Below the pieces are notes generated by a model. It searched no databases. It was not told the DNA's origin and saw nothing but the letters and a program-made list of their open reading frames with translations. DNA of 64,000 nucleotides from CAWFLT01 sp963816795 (GTDB lineage: Bacteria; Acidobacteriota; Vicinamibacteria; Vicinamibacterales; SCN-69-37): contig CAWFLT010000014.1 in the NCBI GenBank assembly GCA_963816795.1, positions 558,001 to 622,000 of the forward strand. The letters are read 5' to 3'. This document shows, piece by piece, positions 25,223-35,285 of the stretch. Both the position numbers and the translations under genes were made by a program. Each line of letters starts with the position of its first letter. Position 1 is the stretch's first letter.

Positions 25223-28198
25223 TTACTGGCGCCGGCCCGGCGCGGCGGTGCCGTGCGATCGGCGGGGCTCAGCCCCGCCTTCAACGGTGCCCTTCGCAGT
25301 ATTGACGACGGCGGCGGCCGCATAGCCGTATTTCACTTCGCCCTTGCGGCCCACTTTCGTGAACGTGTGGCCTCGCGCCTCGAGATCGGCCACGAGCGTG
25401 CGAGGAAACCGGTCCTCGATCTGAACGTTCGACCGCCCGCCGGCCCCGCCACCAATCAGGAATCGCGGCGCCTCAATGGCTCGCTGGGCCGTCATGTTGC
25501 CGTCGACGACGTTGAGGATCACATCGTAGACCGAAGCGGGGATCCAGGCGTTTCCGGCGCAGCCGACGGCGAGCAGCGGCATATAGCCCGGAACCCCATA
25601 ACGGCCCGGATCGGCGGGATTGGGGGCAAACACCAGCGTCGGCACGCTCGTCGACGACGACCGCATCAGCGGCAGCATCGAGCCGTACCCGCCGGTCCCT
25701 CGACCGCCGCGAAAATGATCGTTGTAGATGAATCCTAACCCCTTGGAAACATAGTAATTGCCGCCCCAGGTCGAGAGCGTCTGGGTGAACGCAATCATGT
25801 TGCCCTCGGCGTCGGCGACGACAAATGCCGTGGTCCCGCTCTGGACCCGCCGCTCAGGGTCCTCGAGGAGCCCGACTCCACCGGGCGCCGGAACGGGACC
25901 ACCGCCTCGGCCGGCGCCTTGGGCGGAATACACCTTCCTGGGATCGATGAGCTTGAACCGGCCGAGCGCGTGGCCCGGTTCGAGATGGTCCCCGAGGTCG
26001 ACTGGCCAGCGTTCCGGGTCTGCGAGGCGCGCGCCGCCGTCGCGCACGCGCCACGCCTCGATGACGTAGTGCCAGTAGTCGGCATCAGTCGCGTAGGTCG
26101 CGCCGGCACGAGGCACGTAGTTGTCCAGAATCTGAAGCGTCTCGACCACCTGCAGGCCCGTCGGCACCGGCGCCGGCACCGAGTAGACCAGGTGATTGCG
26201 GTAGTGTCCCGAGATCGGCTTGCGCTCAATCGCCCGGTACTGGGCCAGATCCTCGAACGTGATCACGCCGCCATTGGCGGCCATGTCGTCGGCAATTCGA
26301 CGCGCGATCGAGCCCGAATAGAACGACTGTCCACCTTCCTTGGCCAGGGTCCTGAGCGTCTCGGCGTAATCCTTGTTGACGAACCGATCGCCCGCCTTCG
26401 GCACCTTTCCGCCGGGCAGGAAGATCTTCGCGGCTTCCGGATACTTGGCGAACGAGGCACGCCCTTCGGCGATGCTGGTCGGCAACGCTTCATCGAGCAC
26501 GAATCCTTCATCGGCGAGCTTGATCGCCGGCGCGACCAGATCCGCCCACGCCACCTTCTTGCTCCCGTACTTCTTGTAGAGCAGATCGAGCCCGGCCACG
26601 ACGCCAGGAATGTTGGCGACCGTCGGACCGTCCGTCGCGGTCCGGCTGCCGTTGGCGTTGAACAGCTTCGGATTGTCGCCGGTCGCGTGTCCCGGCGTCA
26701 TGTCCTTGTATTCGATCACGACCGGCTCGGTCATGCCTTTGAGGAACAGAATCGCCTGCCCGTCGCCGCCAACGCTCGACGCCTCGGGCTCGACGACTCC
26801 GAGCGCGAACGCGACCGCGATGCCGGCGTCGACGACGTTGCCGCCTTGCTCGAGGACCAGCGCCCCGGCCGCCGACGCAAGTGGATGGCCCGACGCCATC
26901 ACCGCACGCGATGACTCGAGGGCCGGCTTGATGAGGGGCTGCTCGGCGATCAGGCGGTCGATCACGGCCTCAGCGCCGGCCGCATCTTTCACCTGCGCCA
27001 TCTCCGGCCGGTACTTCGCACGAAGCGCGTCCCAGGCGGCGCCAGACGTCCCGGTCGCGTAGTACAAGGTCTTGAGTGTCTGCCAGACCTGGTCGAACGC
27101 CGAGGTCCAGCGTGAATTGTCAGGATCGGGCAGCGTCATCGACGTCGCGCCGTCGTCCACCGCCCGCGGCGCCGGAACCTTCCACAAGGCGTGCTGGCCC
27201 GGGGTCGCCAGCAGCACCGGCGGATCGTCGTCACTGCGGTTCGGGTTGCCGTTGTATCCGCCACCGGACGCGGCGAACGTGGCGATGACCAGCGTGTGTC
27301 CGTCAGGAGACCAGGCAGGAACCCCACCGTGGCGCGAGGCGAGGACTGGCTGATCGGCCGGTGGCGCGGGCGCCTGACCGGGGAAACCGCGGCCGCCTCG
27401 GCCCCCGCCTGCAGTGGCCGGCGCCGGCGCGTCGAACGACGGCACGGCCGACACCCAGACGGCGAGCGACCCGCCGCGCGATGCCGCGTATGCCACACGT
27501 GCGTTGTCCGAGGCCCAGGCGGGATAGCTCTCACTCCCAGGCGCACGCGTGACCCGCACCGATCGAGGTGCCGCCGGCTGACCCACAGCCGCCGCAACCG
27601 GCTCCAACTCGCGGACCCACACGTCGGCCTCGTTGTTGCCGTCGGCGTCGCGATCGGAAATGAAGGCGACGAGCTTGCCGTCTGGTGAGACGCGGCCCTG
27701 CCACTCTCCTGCTCCCGCCGGCGTGAGGGGCTGTGGCGTGCCGCCTCCATCGGCGGCGGTCATCAGTTGCCACGCGCCGCCGGCCGGGCGATGGGAATAG
27801 ACAATCCGGCCGTCGCGCGTCCACGACGGCCATCGCTCATCACCGCTCGCTGACGTCAGGCGCCGCGCACTGCCGCCGCTCGCGGGCGCGATCCAGATGT
27901 CGAACTGACCATTCGTGCTCGCGCTGAACGCAATCGACTTTCCGTCCGTGGACCACGCAGGATCGCGCTCGACGATCCAGCCTTCCGGCTTCGGCGCGAG
28001 GCGCCTGGCGTCGCGCCCTTCAGGCGTCATGGTCCACACGGCGTCGAACCAGCTCACCGCGACGCGCTTGCCGTCGGGCGACCAGGCGGCTTCGCGAACG
28101 CCGGCGGTCACGGCCGGGTCCTGCTCCCGGGCGGCGCCAGGCCAGGAGATGGCGACGGCCAGCGCCGCGACTGAAAACACGCCTCGCAGGTCGTTCAT
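25223..28198 (-). CDS. Fusion of TolB-like beta-propeller and gamma-glutamyltranspeptidase
   Basis: A 991-residue exported protein (signal VFSVAALAVAISWPGAARE). Residues ~30-350 hold WD40/TolB-type repeats (WSPDGKRVAVSW, WSTDGKSIAFSA, VSPDGKLVAFISD, WSPDGHTLVIAT); residues ~470-985 are a gamma-glutamyltranspeptidase-like Ntn hydrolase. The autoprocessing nucleophile lies in SGTTAFVVADAEGN (about residue 789), followed by the GN-x-(I/V) and TQTLSTWGGN motifs. It would hydrolyse or transfer gamma-glutamyl groups from glutathione or related peptides in the periplasm. The propeller, with a Gly/Arg-rich loop, is an uncommon partner. Start ATG 28198, 20 bp after the transketolase stop. Confidence 0.88.
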   Translation of the reverse strand: MNDLRGVFSVAALAVAISWPGAAREQDPAVTAGVREAAWSPDGKRVAVSWFDAVWTMTPEGRDARRLAPKPEGWIVERDPAWSTDGKSIAFSASTNGQFDIWIAPASGGSARRLTSASGDERWPSWTRDGRIVYSHRPAGGAWQLMTAADGGGTPQPLTPAGAGEWQGRVSPDGKLVAFISDRDADGNNEADVWVRELEPVAAAVGQPAAPRSVRVTRAPGSESYPAWASDNARVAYAASRGGSLAVWVSAVPSFDAPAPATAGGGRGGRGFPGQAPAPPADQPVLASRHGGVPAWSPDGHTLVIATFAASGGGYNGNPNRSDDDPPVLLATPGQHALWKVPAPRAVDDGATSMTLPDPDNSRWTSAFDQVWQTLKTLYYATGTSGAAWDALRAKYRPEMAQVKDAAGAEAVIDRLIAEQPLIKPALESSRAVMASGHPLASAAGALVLEQGGNVVDAGIAVAFALGVVEPEASSVGGDGQAILFLKGMTEPVVIEYKDMTPGHATGDNPKLFNANGSRTATDGPTVANIPGVVAGLDLLYKKYGSKKVAWADLVAPAIKLADEGFVLDEALPTSIAEGRASFAKYPEAAKIFLPGGKVPKAGDRFVNKDYAETLRTLAKEGGQSFYSGSIARRIADDMAANGGVITFEDLAQYRAIERKPISGHYRNHLVYSVPAPVPTGLQVVETLQILDNYVPRAGATYATDADYWHYVIEAWRVRDGGARLADPERWPVDLGDHLEPGHALGRFKLIDPRKVYSAQGAGRGGGPVPAPGGVGLLEDPERRVQSGTTAFVVADAEGNMIAFTQTLSTWGGNYYVSKGLGFIYNDHFRGGRGTGGYGSMLPLMRSSSTSVPTLVFAPNPADPGRYGVPGYMPLLAVGCAGNAWIPASVYDVILNVVDGNMTAQRAIEAPRFLIGGGAGGRSNVQIEDRFPRTLVADLEARGHTFTKVGRKGEVKYGYAAAAVVNTAKGTVEGGAEPRRSHGTAAPGRRQ

Positions 28199-28218
28199 CC
28201 GCACGGCGCCACGTCCGA

Positions 28219-30085
28219 TCACGACTGGCTGGCCAATTCGCGCACCGCTTCCACGATCGCGCGGGACGAGATGCCGTACCGGTCGAGCAGTTCCGCCGGC
28301 TCGCCGCTGCGCGGGATCTCGCGCACGGCGAGTCGCCGAACGCGAAAGCCCTGATCCCAGACGGCCTCGGCCACGGCGTCGCCCAGGCCGCCCTGCGCGT
28401 AATGATCCTCGACGGTGATCACTCGTCCGCGTGTGGCTTTGCCCGCCGCGACGAGGCCGTCGCGATCGATGGGTTGCACGCAGTAGGCGTCGATGACGCG
28501 AATCGCGATGCCACTCGCCGTGAGCGCCTCGTGCGCCTTGAGCGCCTCGTGCACCGTCACGCCGGCCGCCACGATCGTGACCACGTCCCGATCGCTCTGA
28601 CGCAGCAGCTTCGATCCGCCGGCGACGAACGTCTCGCTGGCATCGTAGATCACCGGCGTCTTCGGACGTGACATCCGCAAGTACACGGGGCCGGGCGTCG
28701 ACGCCGCCACCGCGATCAGCCGCTCGGCGCTGTTGCCGTCGCACGGGTAGAGCACCGTGCAGGTCGGCACGGCTCGCATCGTCGCCAGGTCCTCCAGGGC
28801 CATCTGTGACGGGCCGTCTTCGCCGATCGACACGCCGCAGTGCGTCCCGGCGAGCTTGATCCCGGTGTCTGAGATGCCCGCCATGCGGATGAAGTCGGCG
28901 GCGCGCTCAAGAAAGCACGCGAAGGTGGTGGGAAACGGCACCGCGCCCCGGCTCGCGAGCCCCATCGCGGCACCGACCATCACCTGTTCGGCGATGTACG
29001 TCTGGTAGAAGCGATCGGGATAGGCCTGCTCGAACTTGTCGGTGAAGGTGGAGTTCTTCACGTCGGCATCGAGCGCGACGACGCGAGCATCGATCGCGCC
29101 AAGGGCGACGAGGCCGGTACCGAGCGCCTCACGTGTGGCGACACTCTCGCCGAGCTTGTAGCGCGGCGCTGGAGCCACGCGCGCGAAATCGGGCAGCGCG
29201 CCCTTCGCTGCGTCGCGTCGTTGGCGAGGGAATGACCGGGGCCGGATCGTCGGTCGTGACGCGCTGCGCCTCCAACTCGGCAATCGCCTGGTCGGTCTCG
29301 GGCCCCTTCTTGAGCGGCTTGCCGTGCCAGCCTTCCTTGCCTTCGACGAGCTTGACGCCCTTCCCTTTCAGGGTGCGCGCCACGATCATCGTCGGCCGTC
29401 CCTTCGTGTTCCGCGCCTCCGCCAGCGCGCCGAGAATCGCCCCGATGTCGTGTCCGTCGATGCCGATCGCATGCCAGCCGAACGCGCTCCATCGCCTGAC
29501 GTAGGCCTCGGTGTCGTGATCCCACTGCGTCGGACAGCTCTGACCGAGGCCGTTGAGATCGGTGATCGCGCACAGGTTGTCGAGATGATGATGCGCCGCC
29601 ACCTGCGCGGATTCCCAGACGGAGCCCTCAGCGGTTTCGCCGTCGCCCAGGAGCACGTACGTGCGGTAGTCGGAGTGAATCCGGCGCGCATTGAACGCGA
29701 TGCCGATGCCGGCACACAGACCCTGGCCGAGCGACCCGGTGGCGACATCCACGAAGGGCAGCCGCGGCGTCGGGTGTCCCTCGAGATCCGAATCGATTTT
29801 GCGAAGCTTCAGGACGTCCTCGCGCGGGAAGGCGCCGGTGGCGGCCCAGGCGGCGTAGAGCAGGGGCGCCGCATGCCCCTTGGACAAGACGAACCGATCG
29901 GCCTCGGGATGCTGCGGATCGTGCGGGTCGAAGCGCATCTCCGCGAAGAACAGCGCGGCGACGAGATCGGCCGCCGACATGCACGTTGTGGGATGACCGG
30001 AACCGGCTTCGGACGTCGCGCGAATGGAATCGATGCGAAGCTCGGTCGCGAGGTTGTGGAGTTGGGCGAGTGAAGGCACAGCCAT
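28219..30085 (-). CDS. tkt: Transketolase, split by one frame change near 29220
   Basis: Transfers two-carbon ketol units in the pentose phosphate pathway using thiamine diphosphate. The first frame (from 30085) gives the ThDP domain: GSGHPTTCMSAAD, LLGDGETAEGSVWES and LNGLG. The second frame (from about 29220) gives the Pyr and C-terminal domains: DADVKNSTFTDKF, GVSIGEDGPSQM and ITVEDHYAQGG. Joined, about 622 residues, near the family norm. The frames meet around PVIPSP / AAKGALPDF; removing one C (coding strand) from CGACGCGACGCA restores one reading frame. The coding parts are otherwise intact, so an error is likelier than a pseudogene. Confidence 0.9.
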
Positions 30086-30121
30086 GAGAAGAGGCTGAGT
30101 TTATCGTACGAGTCCGGCCCC

Positions 30122-30127
30122 TATAAT
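30122..30127 (+). promoter_or_regulatory. TATAAT box of the DUF4149 operon
   Basis: A perfect TATAAT eight bases before the ATG at 30135, with no Shine-Dalgarno sequence between, in the 49-bp gap to the divergent transketolase. It suggests a leaderless start for the four-gene operon. Confidence 0.5.
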
Positions 30128-30134
30128 TGAACGG

Positions 30135-30629
30135 ATGTCGTTGCTGCGGTTCGCGTGCCTGCTCGTGCTGGCTTTGTGGGTCGGCGGGCTGGCCGCGCTC
30201 GGCAGCGTTGCGGCCCCGACCTTGTTCGCGGTGCTCGAAGCGCGCGACCCGACGGGTGGGGCCGGCCTGGCTGGGCTGCTCTTCGGTGCCATCCTCCGCC
30301 GGTTCGATCAGGCCTCGTGGATGCTTGGCGGCGTGCTCATCATCCTCCTCGGCATCCGCGCGGCGCTCGGCCCGCGGCCGCGACGACTGGGTGTACGTCT
30401 CTGGACGGTCGCCGCGATGCTCGCGATGAGCCTGACCTCGGCGCTCGTGCTCTCCCCGCGCATCGAAGCAATCCGGCACGACGCCGGCGGCTCCGTCCGG
30501 AGCCTGCCGGACGGTGATACCCGAAAGGCGTCGTTCGGGCGCCTGCACGGCGCCTCCACGGGCCTGTTCGTGTTGACGCTCATTGCGGGGATCGGCTTGT
30601 TCTGGATAGAGATGAGGGATTCGGGATGA
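30135..30629 (+). CDS. DUF4149-like four-helix membrane protein
   Basis: A 164-residue protein with four hydrophobic segments and the pattern LWVGGLAALGSVAAPTLF near the start and RFD...W.LG...I in the middle, as in DUF4149 (TMEM205-like) membrane proteins. Role unknown. Its TGA overlaps the ATG of the GAF gene (ATGA), so it leads the operon DUF4149-GAF-isocitrate dehydrogenase-acyltransferase. Confidence 0.65.
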   Translation: MSLLRFACLLVLALWVGGLAALGSVAAPTLFAVLEARDPTGGAGLAGLLFGAILRRFDQASWMLGGVLIILLGIRAALGPRPRRLGVRLWTVAAMLAMSLTSALVLSPRIEAIRHDAGGSVRSLPDGDTRKASFGRLHGASTGLFVLTLIAGIGLFWIEMRDSG

Positions 30630-31081
30630 ACGTAATCGACCCGGTGGCGCTCTCTTCGGAAATCATCGACGCGGTCGGCCGGGCGCCGGATGGGCCGGCC
30701 GCCATGGAGGCCGCGGTCGCGCTCCTCAAGGCGCGGCTGCCGCACTACACGTGGGCCGGCATTTACCTCCTGGACGGCGAAGAGCTCGTGCTGGGACCGT
30801 ACCTGGGCAAGCCGTCGCCACACACCAGAATCCCGCTCAATCGCGGCATCTGCGGCGCCGCAGCGACCCAGAAAACGACCATCGTGGTCGACGACGTCAA
30901 CGCCGATCCTCGGTACCTGGCGTGCAGCCTCGAAACGCGATCCGAGATCGTCGTCCCGATCCTGCGCGGCGAAGAGGTCCTCGGCGAAATCGACATCGAC
31001 AGTGACCGCCCGGCGGCGTTTGGCACCGAGGATCGGCAGTTGCTCGAAGCGGTTGCGGCGGCCCTGGCCGCGAGACTCTAG
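30626..31081 (+). CDS. GAF-domain protein, probable free methionine-(R)-sulfoxide reductase
   Basis: A single GAF domain of 151 residues. The cysteines of the fRMsr group are present: NRGICGAAA and YLACSLETRSEIVVPI, the same order as in E. coli YebR, whose Cys pair does the chemistry. That group reduces free Met-R-sulfoxide with thioredoxin. One of the three classical Cys positions is not obvious, so a sensory GAF role remains possible. Cytoplasmic, second gene of the operon. Confidence 0.7.
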   Translation: MNVIDPVALSSEIIDAVGRAPDGPAAMEAAVALLKARLPHYTWAGIYLLDGEELVLGPYLGKPSPHTRIPLNRGICGAAATQKTTIVVDDVNADPRYLACSLETRSEIVVPILRGEEVLGEIDIDSDRPAAFGTEDRQLLEAVAAALAARL

Positions 31082-31085
31082 GCGC

Positions 31086-32090
31086 ATGGCGCACCAGATC
31101 ACGCTCGTGCCGGGCGACGGGATCGGGCCCGAGGTCACGGACGCGGTGGTCCGCATCCTGGAGGCCGCAGGCGTGGCGATCGAGTGGGACCGCCACGATG
31201 CCGGCGTCGTGGCGCATCGCGCGACGGGCGAGACGCTGCCCAAGACGCTGCTGGCGTCGATCGAACGGACGCGGGTCGCATTGAAGGGCCCGGTCACGAC
31301 GCCAGTCGGCGAGGGCTTCACCAGCGTCAACGTCGGCCTCAGACAGGCGCTCGATTTGTACGCGAACGTGCGGCCGGTCGCGAATCTCCCTGGCGTCGCG
31401 AGCCGATTTGACGGCGTCGATCTCGTCATCATGCGGGAAAACACCGAGGACCTCTATGCCGGCCTCGAGCACCAGATCGTCCCCGGCGTCGTCGAGAGCC
31501 TCAAGATCATCACCGAGCGCGCGTCGACGCGGATTGCGACGTTCGCGTTCGAGTACGCACGCTCGCGCGGCCGCCGCAAGGTCACCGCGGTGCACAAGGC
31601 GAACATCATGAAGATGAGCGACGGCCTCTTTCTGAGGTCGGCGCGGGCCGTCGCCGCCGCGTTCCCGGAGATCGCCTACGACGAGCGGATCGTGGACGCC
31701 ACGTGCATGGAGCTCGTCATGCGTCCGGAGCAGTTCGACGTGATGCTGCTGCCCAACCTGTACGGCGACATCGTCTCCGACCTCGGCGCGGGGCTGGTCG
31801 GCGGCCTCGGCCTGGTGCCGGGCGCCAATATCGGCGAGCGCATCGCCGTCTTCGAGGCCGTGCACGGCAGCGCGCCGGACATCGCCGGCCAGAACCTCGC
31901 CAATCCGACCGCGCTCCTGCTGTCAGCGGTGATGATGCTCGAGCACCTCTCCGAGCGCGAGGCCGCGGCGCGAATCCGCCGCGCGCTCCTCCGCGTGTTG
32001 AGCGAGACACGCGTGCGGACGCGCGACCTGGGCGGCACCGCGACGACGTCGGCGTTCGCGGACGCAGTCGTCGCAAGCGGTCTGCTATAG
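31086..32090 (+). CDS. NAD(P)-dependent isocitrate/isopropylmalate-type dehydrogenase
   Basis: A 334-residue beta-decarboxylating dehydrogenase. Signature parts: GDGIGPEVT at the start, the substrate loop GFTSVNVGLRQALDLYANVRPV with the Arg cluster, ENTEDLYAG, the catalytic KANIMK and the metal site NLYGDIVSDLGAGLVGG. The short length and ENTEDLYAGLEH pattern favour isocitrate dehydrogenase (homo-dimeric NAD type) over LeuB. It starts 4 bp after the GAF stop. Confidence 0.88.
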   Translation: MAHQITLVPGDGIGPEVTDAVVRILEAAGVAIEWDRHDAGVVAHRATGETLPKTLLASIERTRVALKGPVTTPVGEGFTSVNVGLRQALDLYANVRPVANLPGVASRFDGVDLVIMRENTEDLYAGLEHQIVPGVVESLKIITERASTRIATFAFEYARSRGRRKVTAVHKANIMKMSDGLFLRSARAVAAAFPEIAYDERIVDATCMELVMRPEQFDVMLLPNLYGDIVSDLGAGLVGGLGLVPGANIGERIAVFEAVHGSAPDIAGQNLANPTALLLSAVMMLEHLSEREAAARIRRALLRVLSETRVRTRDLGGTATTSAFADAVVASGLL

Positions 32091-32101
32091 TGCCTAGTCC
32101 A

Positions 32102-33229
32102 GTGAGGCCGGACGACATCACCCGCGCGATTTTCGCGCGTGAAGACGTCGCAAAGTACCTCCGAGGCGTATCGGGCACGGGAGACTCCGATACGCGCGGC
32201 CGCATCGAAGCCTACCTCGAAGAGCTCCGCACGACGCAGCGCTATCGTTTCTACCGGGCGCTGCAGCACCCGCTCTATCCGATCCTGCGCAAGGTGCGTC
32301 GCGTGGCGGAGCACGTCGATCGCGCCGCGGCGGCGACTCGCGCCGGGCGGGTCGTCTACGTCTCGAATCACAAGAGCCACCTCGACTACCTGGTCGAGCC
32401 GCTGGTCCTCGACGACAACGGCGTCCGTCCACCGCTGCTCGCCGCGGGCATCAATCTGTTCGGCGGCGCGCTCGGTCTGCTGCACCGTCACGTGACCGGC
32501 GCGATTCCGATCCGGCGCAACAGCAAGGATCCGATCTACCTGGTCACGCTCCGCGCCTACGTCGCTGAAGTCCTCAAGAGCCGCGATCTGCTCTACTACG
32601 CCGAAGGCGGCAGAAGCTACAGCGGTGAGCTGAAGGCGCCCAAAACGGGATTGATGCAGGCGGCGCTCAAGGCCGACCGGGACGAGCTCTCGATCGTCCC
32701 GATGGCGGTCGCCTACGACCTCGTCCTCGAAGACCGGATCCTCTCGCGCGAAGCCGTGCGCCGCCGCGCGCGGCCGTTCGCGCAGGAAATCGCGGAGATG
32801 GCGCGCCACGCGGTCGGCTATCACAGCCGCGCATTCGTGACGTTCGGCCAGCCGATTGCACTCGCGACATTCGATCCGGATTCGCGTCGCGATCTCGTCA
32901 CGCTCGCGCATCGCGTCCAGGACGCGGTCGGGCTGGCCTACAAGGTCCTGCCGACGGCACTTGTCGCGTCTGTGATGCGGGCCCAGATCACCCGGCGCGA
33001 GCTCGGCGACCGCCTCGACGAGCTCGTCGCGTCCCTCGCCGGCGACGGCGCCAACCTCTCGGTCCGGACGGGACAGGAAGCGCTCGACGACGGGGTCGCG
33101 ATGCTGGCCGAACGCGGCATTCTCGTCGATGGGCGCGGGCGGATTCGGGTGCGCGATCGGATCGCGCTGCGCTACTACGCCCGCACGATACAGCACCTCG
33201 TGCAACGGCCGGCCAGAACCACGCACTGA
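32102..33229 (+). CDS. PlsB-like glycerol-3-phosphate (or related) acyltransferase
   Basis: A 375-residue acyltransferase: HX4D motif I is NHKSHLDYLV, motif II GAIPIRRNSKDP, motif III YAEGGRSYSGEL and motif IV SIVPMAVAYD, all typical of PlsB-type enzymes that acylate glycerol-3-phosphate. It lacks the long N-terminal region of E. coli PlsB (over 800 residues), which is common outside gammaproteobacteria. Start is uncertain: GTG 32102 fits a TATAGT box at 32086-32091, while GTG 32090 would overlap the previous stop by one base. Last gene of the operon. Confidence 0.8.
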   Translation: MRPDDITRAIFAREDVAKYLRGVSGTGDSDTRGRIEAYLEELRTTQRYRFYRALQHPLYPILRKVRRVAEHVDRAAAATRAGRVVYVSNHKSHLDYLVEPLVLDDNGVRPPLLAAGINLFGGALGLLHRHVTGAIPIRRNSKDPIYLVTLRAYVAEVLKSRDLLYYAEGGRSYSGELKAPKTGLMQAALKADRDELSIVPMAVAYDLVLEDRILSREAVRRRARPFAQEIAEMARHAVGYHSRAFVTFGQPIALATFDPDSRRDLVTLAHRVQDAVGLAYKVLPTALVASVMRAQITRRELGDRLDELVASLAGDGANLSVRTGQEALDDGVAMLAERGILVDGRGRIRVRDRIALRYYARTIQHLVQRPARTTH

Positions 33230-33243
33230 AGGAATCAGCGCTC

Positions 33244-34386
33244 CTACGCCGTCTGCAGCAGTTCCCCAACCCGCCTCAGCACGTCCCGGCAGAGGTACAC
33301 ATCGTCGACGTTGACGTACTCAACCGTGCTGTGGAGGCCGGCGCCGCCGGGACCGAAGAGGACCGACGGGATGCCGGCGCCTGCGAGAATGGCGGCGTCG
33401 GTCCAGAACGACATGCCGGTGGGCGCGGCGGTCAGGCCGGCGTCGCGGAGGGCCCGTGTCATCGCCTGAGGGAGCCGGTGTGCGGCATCGAGCGCGTAGG
33501 CCGGGCGATAGCCCATCAGGCGGGCGTCGGCCGCGAACTCCGGATCGTCGGCCTGGAGCCGATCGAGAAGCGCGCGGATCTCGAGCATCACCGCGGCTTC
33601 GTCCTCGCCTGAGACGGTCCGGCGCTCCATCTGCAGCGTGCAGCGATCGGGATAGCTGCTCAGCTCGCGGCCGCCGTTGATCAGCGACGCGTGGAGCGAG
33701 CCGGTACCCTGAAACGCCACCGAAGCGCGCGCGCGCAATTCCCGATCGCGCGCGTCGAGCGCCACCAGCACGCGTCCCATGCGGACAATCGCATCGCGTC
33801 CGTCGTCCGGGCGGCTGCCGTGGGCCGCGCGGCCGTGCGCGACGATCTCGATCCAGGCAAACCCCTTGTGCCCGATCGCGAGCCGGAGATCCGTCGGCTC
33901 GGTCACGATCGCGACATCCGCCTGCCACTCCCGCACCAGCGCTTCCGCCCCGGCGCTCAAGTACTCCTCGTCGGCGACGGCCGCGACAATCAAGCGCCCG
34001 CGCGACCACGACGCCGCGAGCTCAGATGCGGCGGCGATCATCGCCGCCACACCGCCCTTCATGTCTTGCGAGCCGCGACCGTAGAGACGTCCGTCGGCGA
34101 TCCGCGGCTCGAACGGTTGGTCCATCCCCTCGACGCCGACCGTGTCGAGATGCCCGCAGAACATCATCGCGGGCCCCGGCGTTCGCGCGTCGAGCACGCC
34201 GATGACATTCGGCCGTCCCGGCGCAGCCTCCTGGACGACGACGTCCAGACCGGCCGCGCGCATGCTTTGACGAACGACCTCCGCGACCGCCGCTTCACCT
34301 GGCGCGCCGGGAACCAAATCGGGATTCACCGAGTTGGTGGCGACGAGATCTCGAAGGAGAGGAATGGGATCCACAGGCAACTTCAA
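33244..34386 (-). CDS. M20-family metallopeptidase (ArgE/DapE-like)
   Basis: A 380-residue di-zinc amidohydrolase. Metal ligands: FCGHLDTV (His, Asp), GRGSQDMKGG (Asp), ADEEY (Glu-Glu pair), TEPTD, and the late His in GAGLHSTVEYV. The lid/dimerisation domain lies between ~170 and 290. Members deacylate N-acyl amino acids, for example acetylornithine, or succinyl-diaminopimelate; no arginine or lysine gene is near, so the substrate is open. Cytoplasmic. The final codons converge with the acyltransferase gene (14 bp gap). Confidence 0.85.
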   Translation of the reverse strand: MKLPVDPIPLLRDLVATNSVNPDLVPGAPGEAAVAEVVRQSMRAAGLDVVVQEAAPGRPNVIGVLDARTPGPAMMFCGHLDTVGVEGMDQPFEPRIADGRLYGRGSQDMKGGVAAMIAAASELAASWSRGRLIVAAVADEEYLSAGAEALVREWQADVAIVTEPTDLRLAIGHKGFAWIEIVAHGRAAHGSRPDDGRDAIVRMGRVLVALDARDRELRARASVAFQGTGSLHASLINGGRELSSYPDRCTLQMERRTVSGEDEAAVMLEIRALLDRLQADDPEFAADARLMGYRPAYALDAAHRLPQAMTRALRDAGLTAAPTGMSFWTDAAILAGAGIPSVLFGPGGAGLHSTVEYVNVDDVYLCRDVLRRVGELLQTA

Positions 34387-34425
34387 ACTTTGAACTTCGA
34401 AGTTCGAACTTCGAAGTTAGGGCTA
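34381..34425. repeat. GAACTTCGAAGTT repeat cluster
   Basis: Overlapping copies of the palindromic GAACTTCGAAGTTC in the short gap between divergent M20 and SDR genes. The same motif forms a coding linker at about 44650-44695. Confidence 0.75.
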
Positions 34426-34456
34426 TTGTATGCGGCTCGATACACTGGGGCCGGAG

Positions 34457-35285
34457 ATGAATCGTCTCGCCAATCGCGTCGTGACCATCACCGGTGCGTC
34501 ATCGGGAATCGGACGGGCCACTGCGGTGGCGCTCGCGCGTGAGGGGGCGGCGGTGGTGGTCTCTGCCCGGCGTCAGGACCGGCTGGACGATCTCGTGCGG
34601 CAGCTCGGCGAGTGCCGGCGGACAGGCTCTTGCTGTGGCAGGCGACGTCACGATCAACGCCGACATGGAGCAGCTCGTCGCGCGTACACTCGAGGTGTAC
34701 GGCCGGCTCGACGTGATGATCTGCAACGCCGGGATCGGCTACCACGGCGCGCTCGACGACACACCACCCGACGTGATGCGACGGCTCGTGGACGTCAACC
34801 TCATGGGCACCATGTACGCCGCTGCCGCGGCACTGCCGGTGTTCCGGCGCCAGCAACGGGGACACATCATCGCGATTTCGTCGATCGCCGGACGCCGCGG
34901 CATTGGCGGCATGAGCCTGTACTCGGCGACCAAAGCGGCGCAGATCGGGTTGATCGAGGGCCTGCGAGCTGAATTCGCAGGCACCGACCTCCACGCCTCC
35001 GTCGTCTACCCCGTCTCGACGACGGAGACCGAGTTCCGGGAGGCCATTCACCGCGATTACGGCCGCGAGATCACGGGGAAGGGGCCCAAGCAGACCGCCG
35101 ATTCGGTCGCCCGGCTCATTGTCGAATGCGTGGTCTCGCCGAAAGCCGAGGTCTACACGGTCGCGAAGTCCAAATGGTTCGCCGTGCTCGGCGTCGTCGC
35201 CCCGGCGCGGACGGATCGGTTGGCGAAGCGATTCGGCCGGCGAGTCGTGCCGCCAGGAGCGCCCGATGGCGACGGCGCCGCCTGA
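34457..35285 (+). CDS. Short-chain dehydrogenase/reductase, one frame change near 34611
   Basis: An NAD(P)-dependent SDR of about 276 residues when joined. The first frame gives TGASSGIGRATAVAL (TGxxxGxG cofactor motif); the second gives GDVT, CNAGIGYHG (NAG motif), SSIAGRRG and the catalytic YSATK. The frames meet around RQLG / SAGGQALAV; dropping one G from GGCGAGTGCC makes a continuous reading. Substrate unknown. ATG 34457 follows a TACACT box by 11 bases and a GGAG just ahead. Its end overlaps the next gene by 20 bases. Confidence 0.85.

Noticed and set aside
29200..29240. Programmed frameshift in transketolase
   Set aside because: No slippery heptamer or following stem is visible, and the same kind of frame change recurs in unrelated genes nearby, pointing to errors.
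28219..30085. Two-gene transketolase (separate N and C subunits)
   Set aside because: The C-terminal frame has no start codon with a ribosome site at the junction, and its first codons overlap the N-terminal frame by reading nonsense; a single gene with one extra base is simpler.
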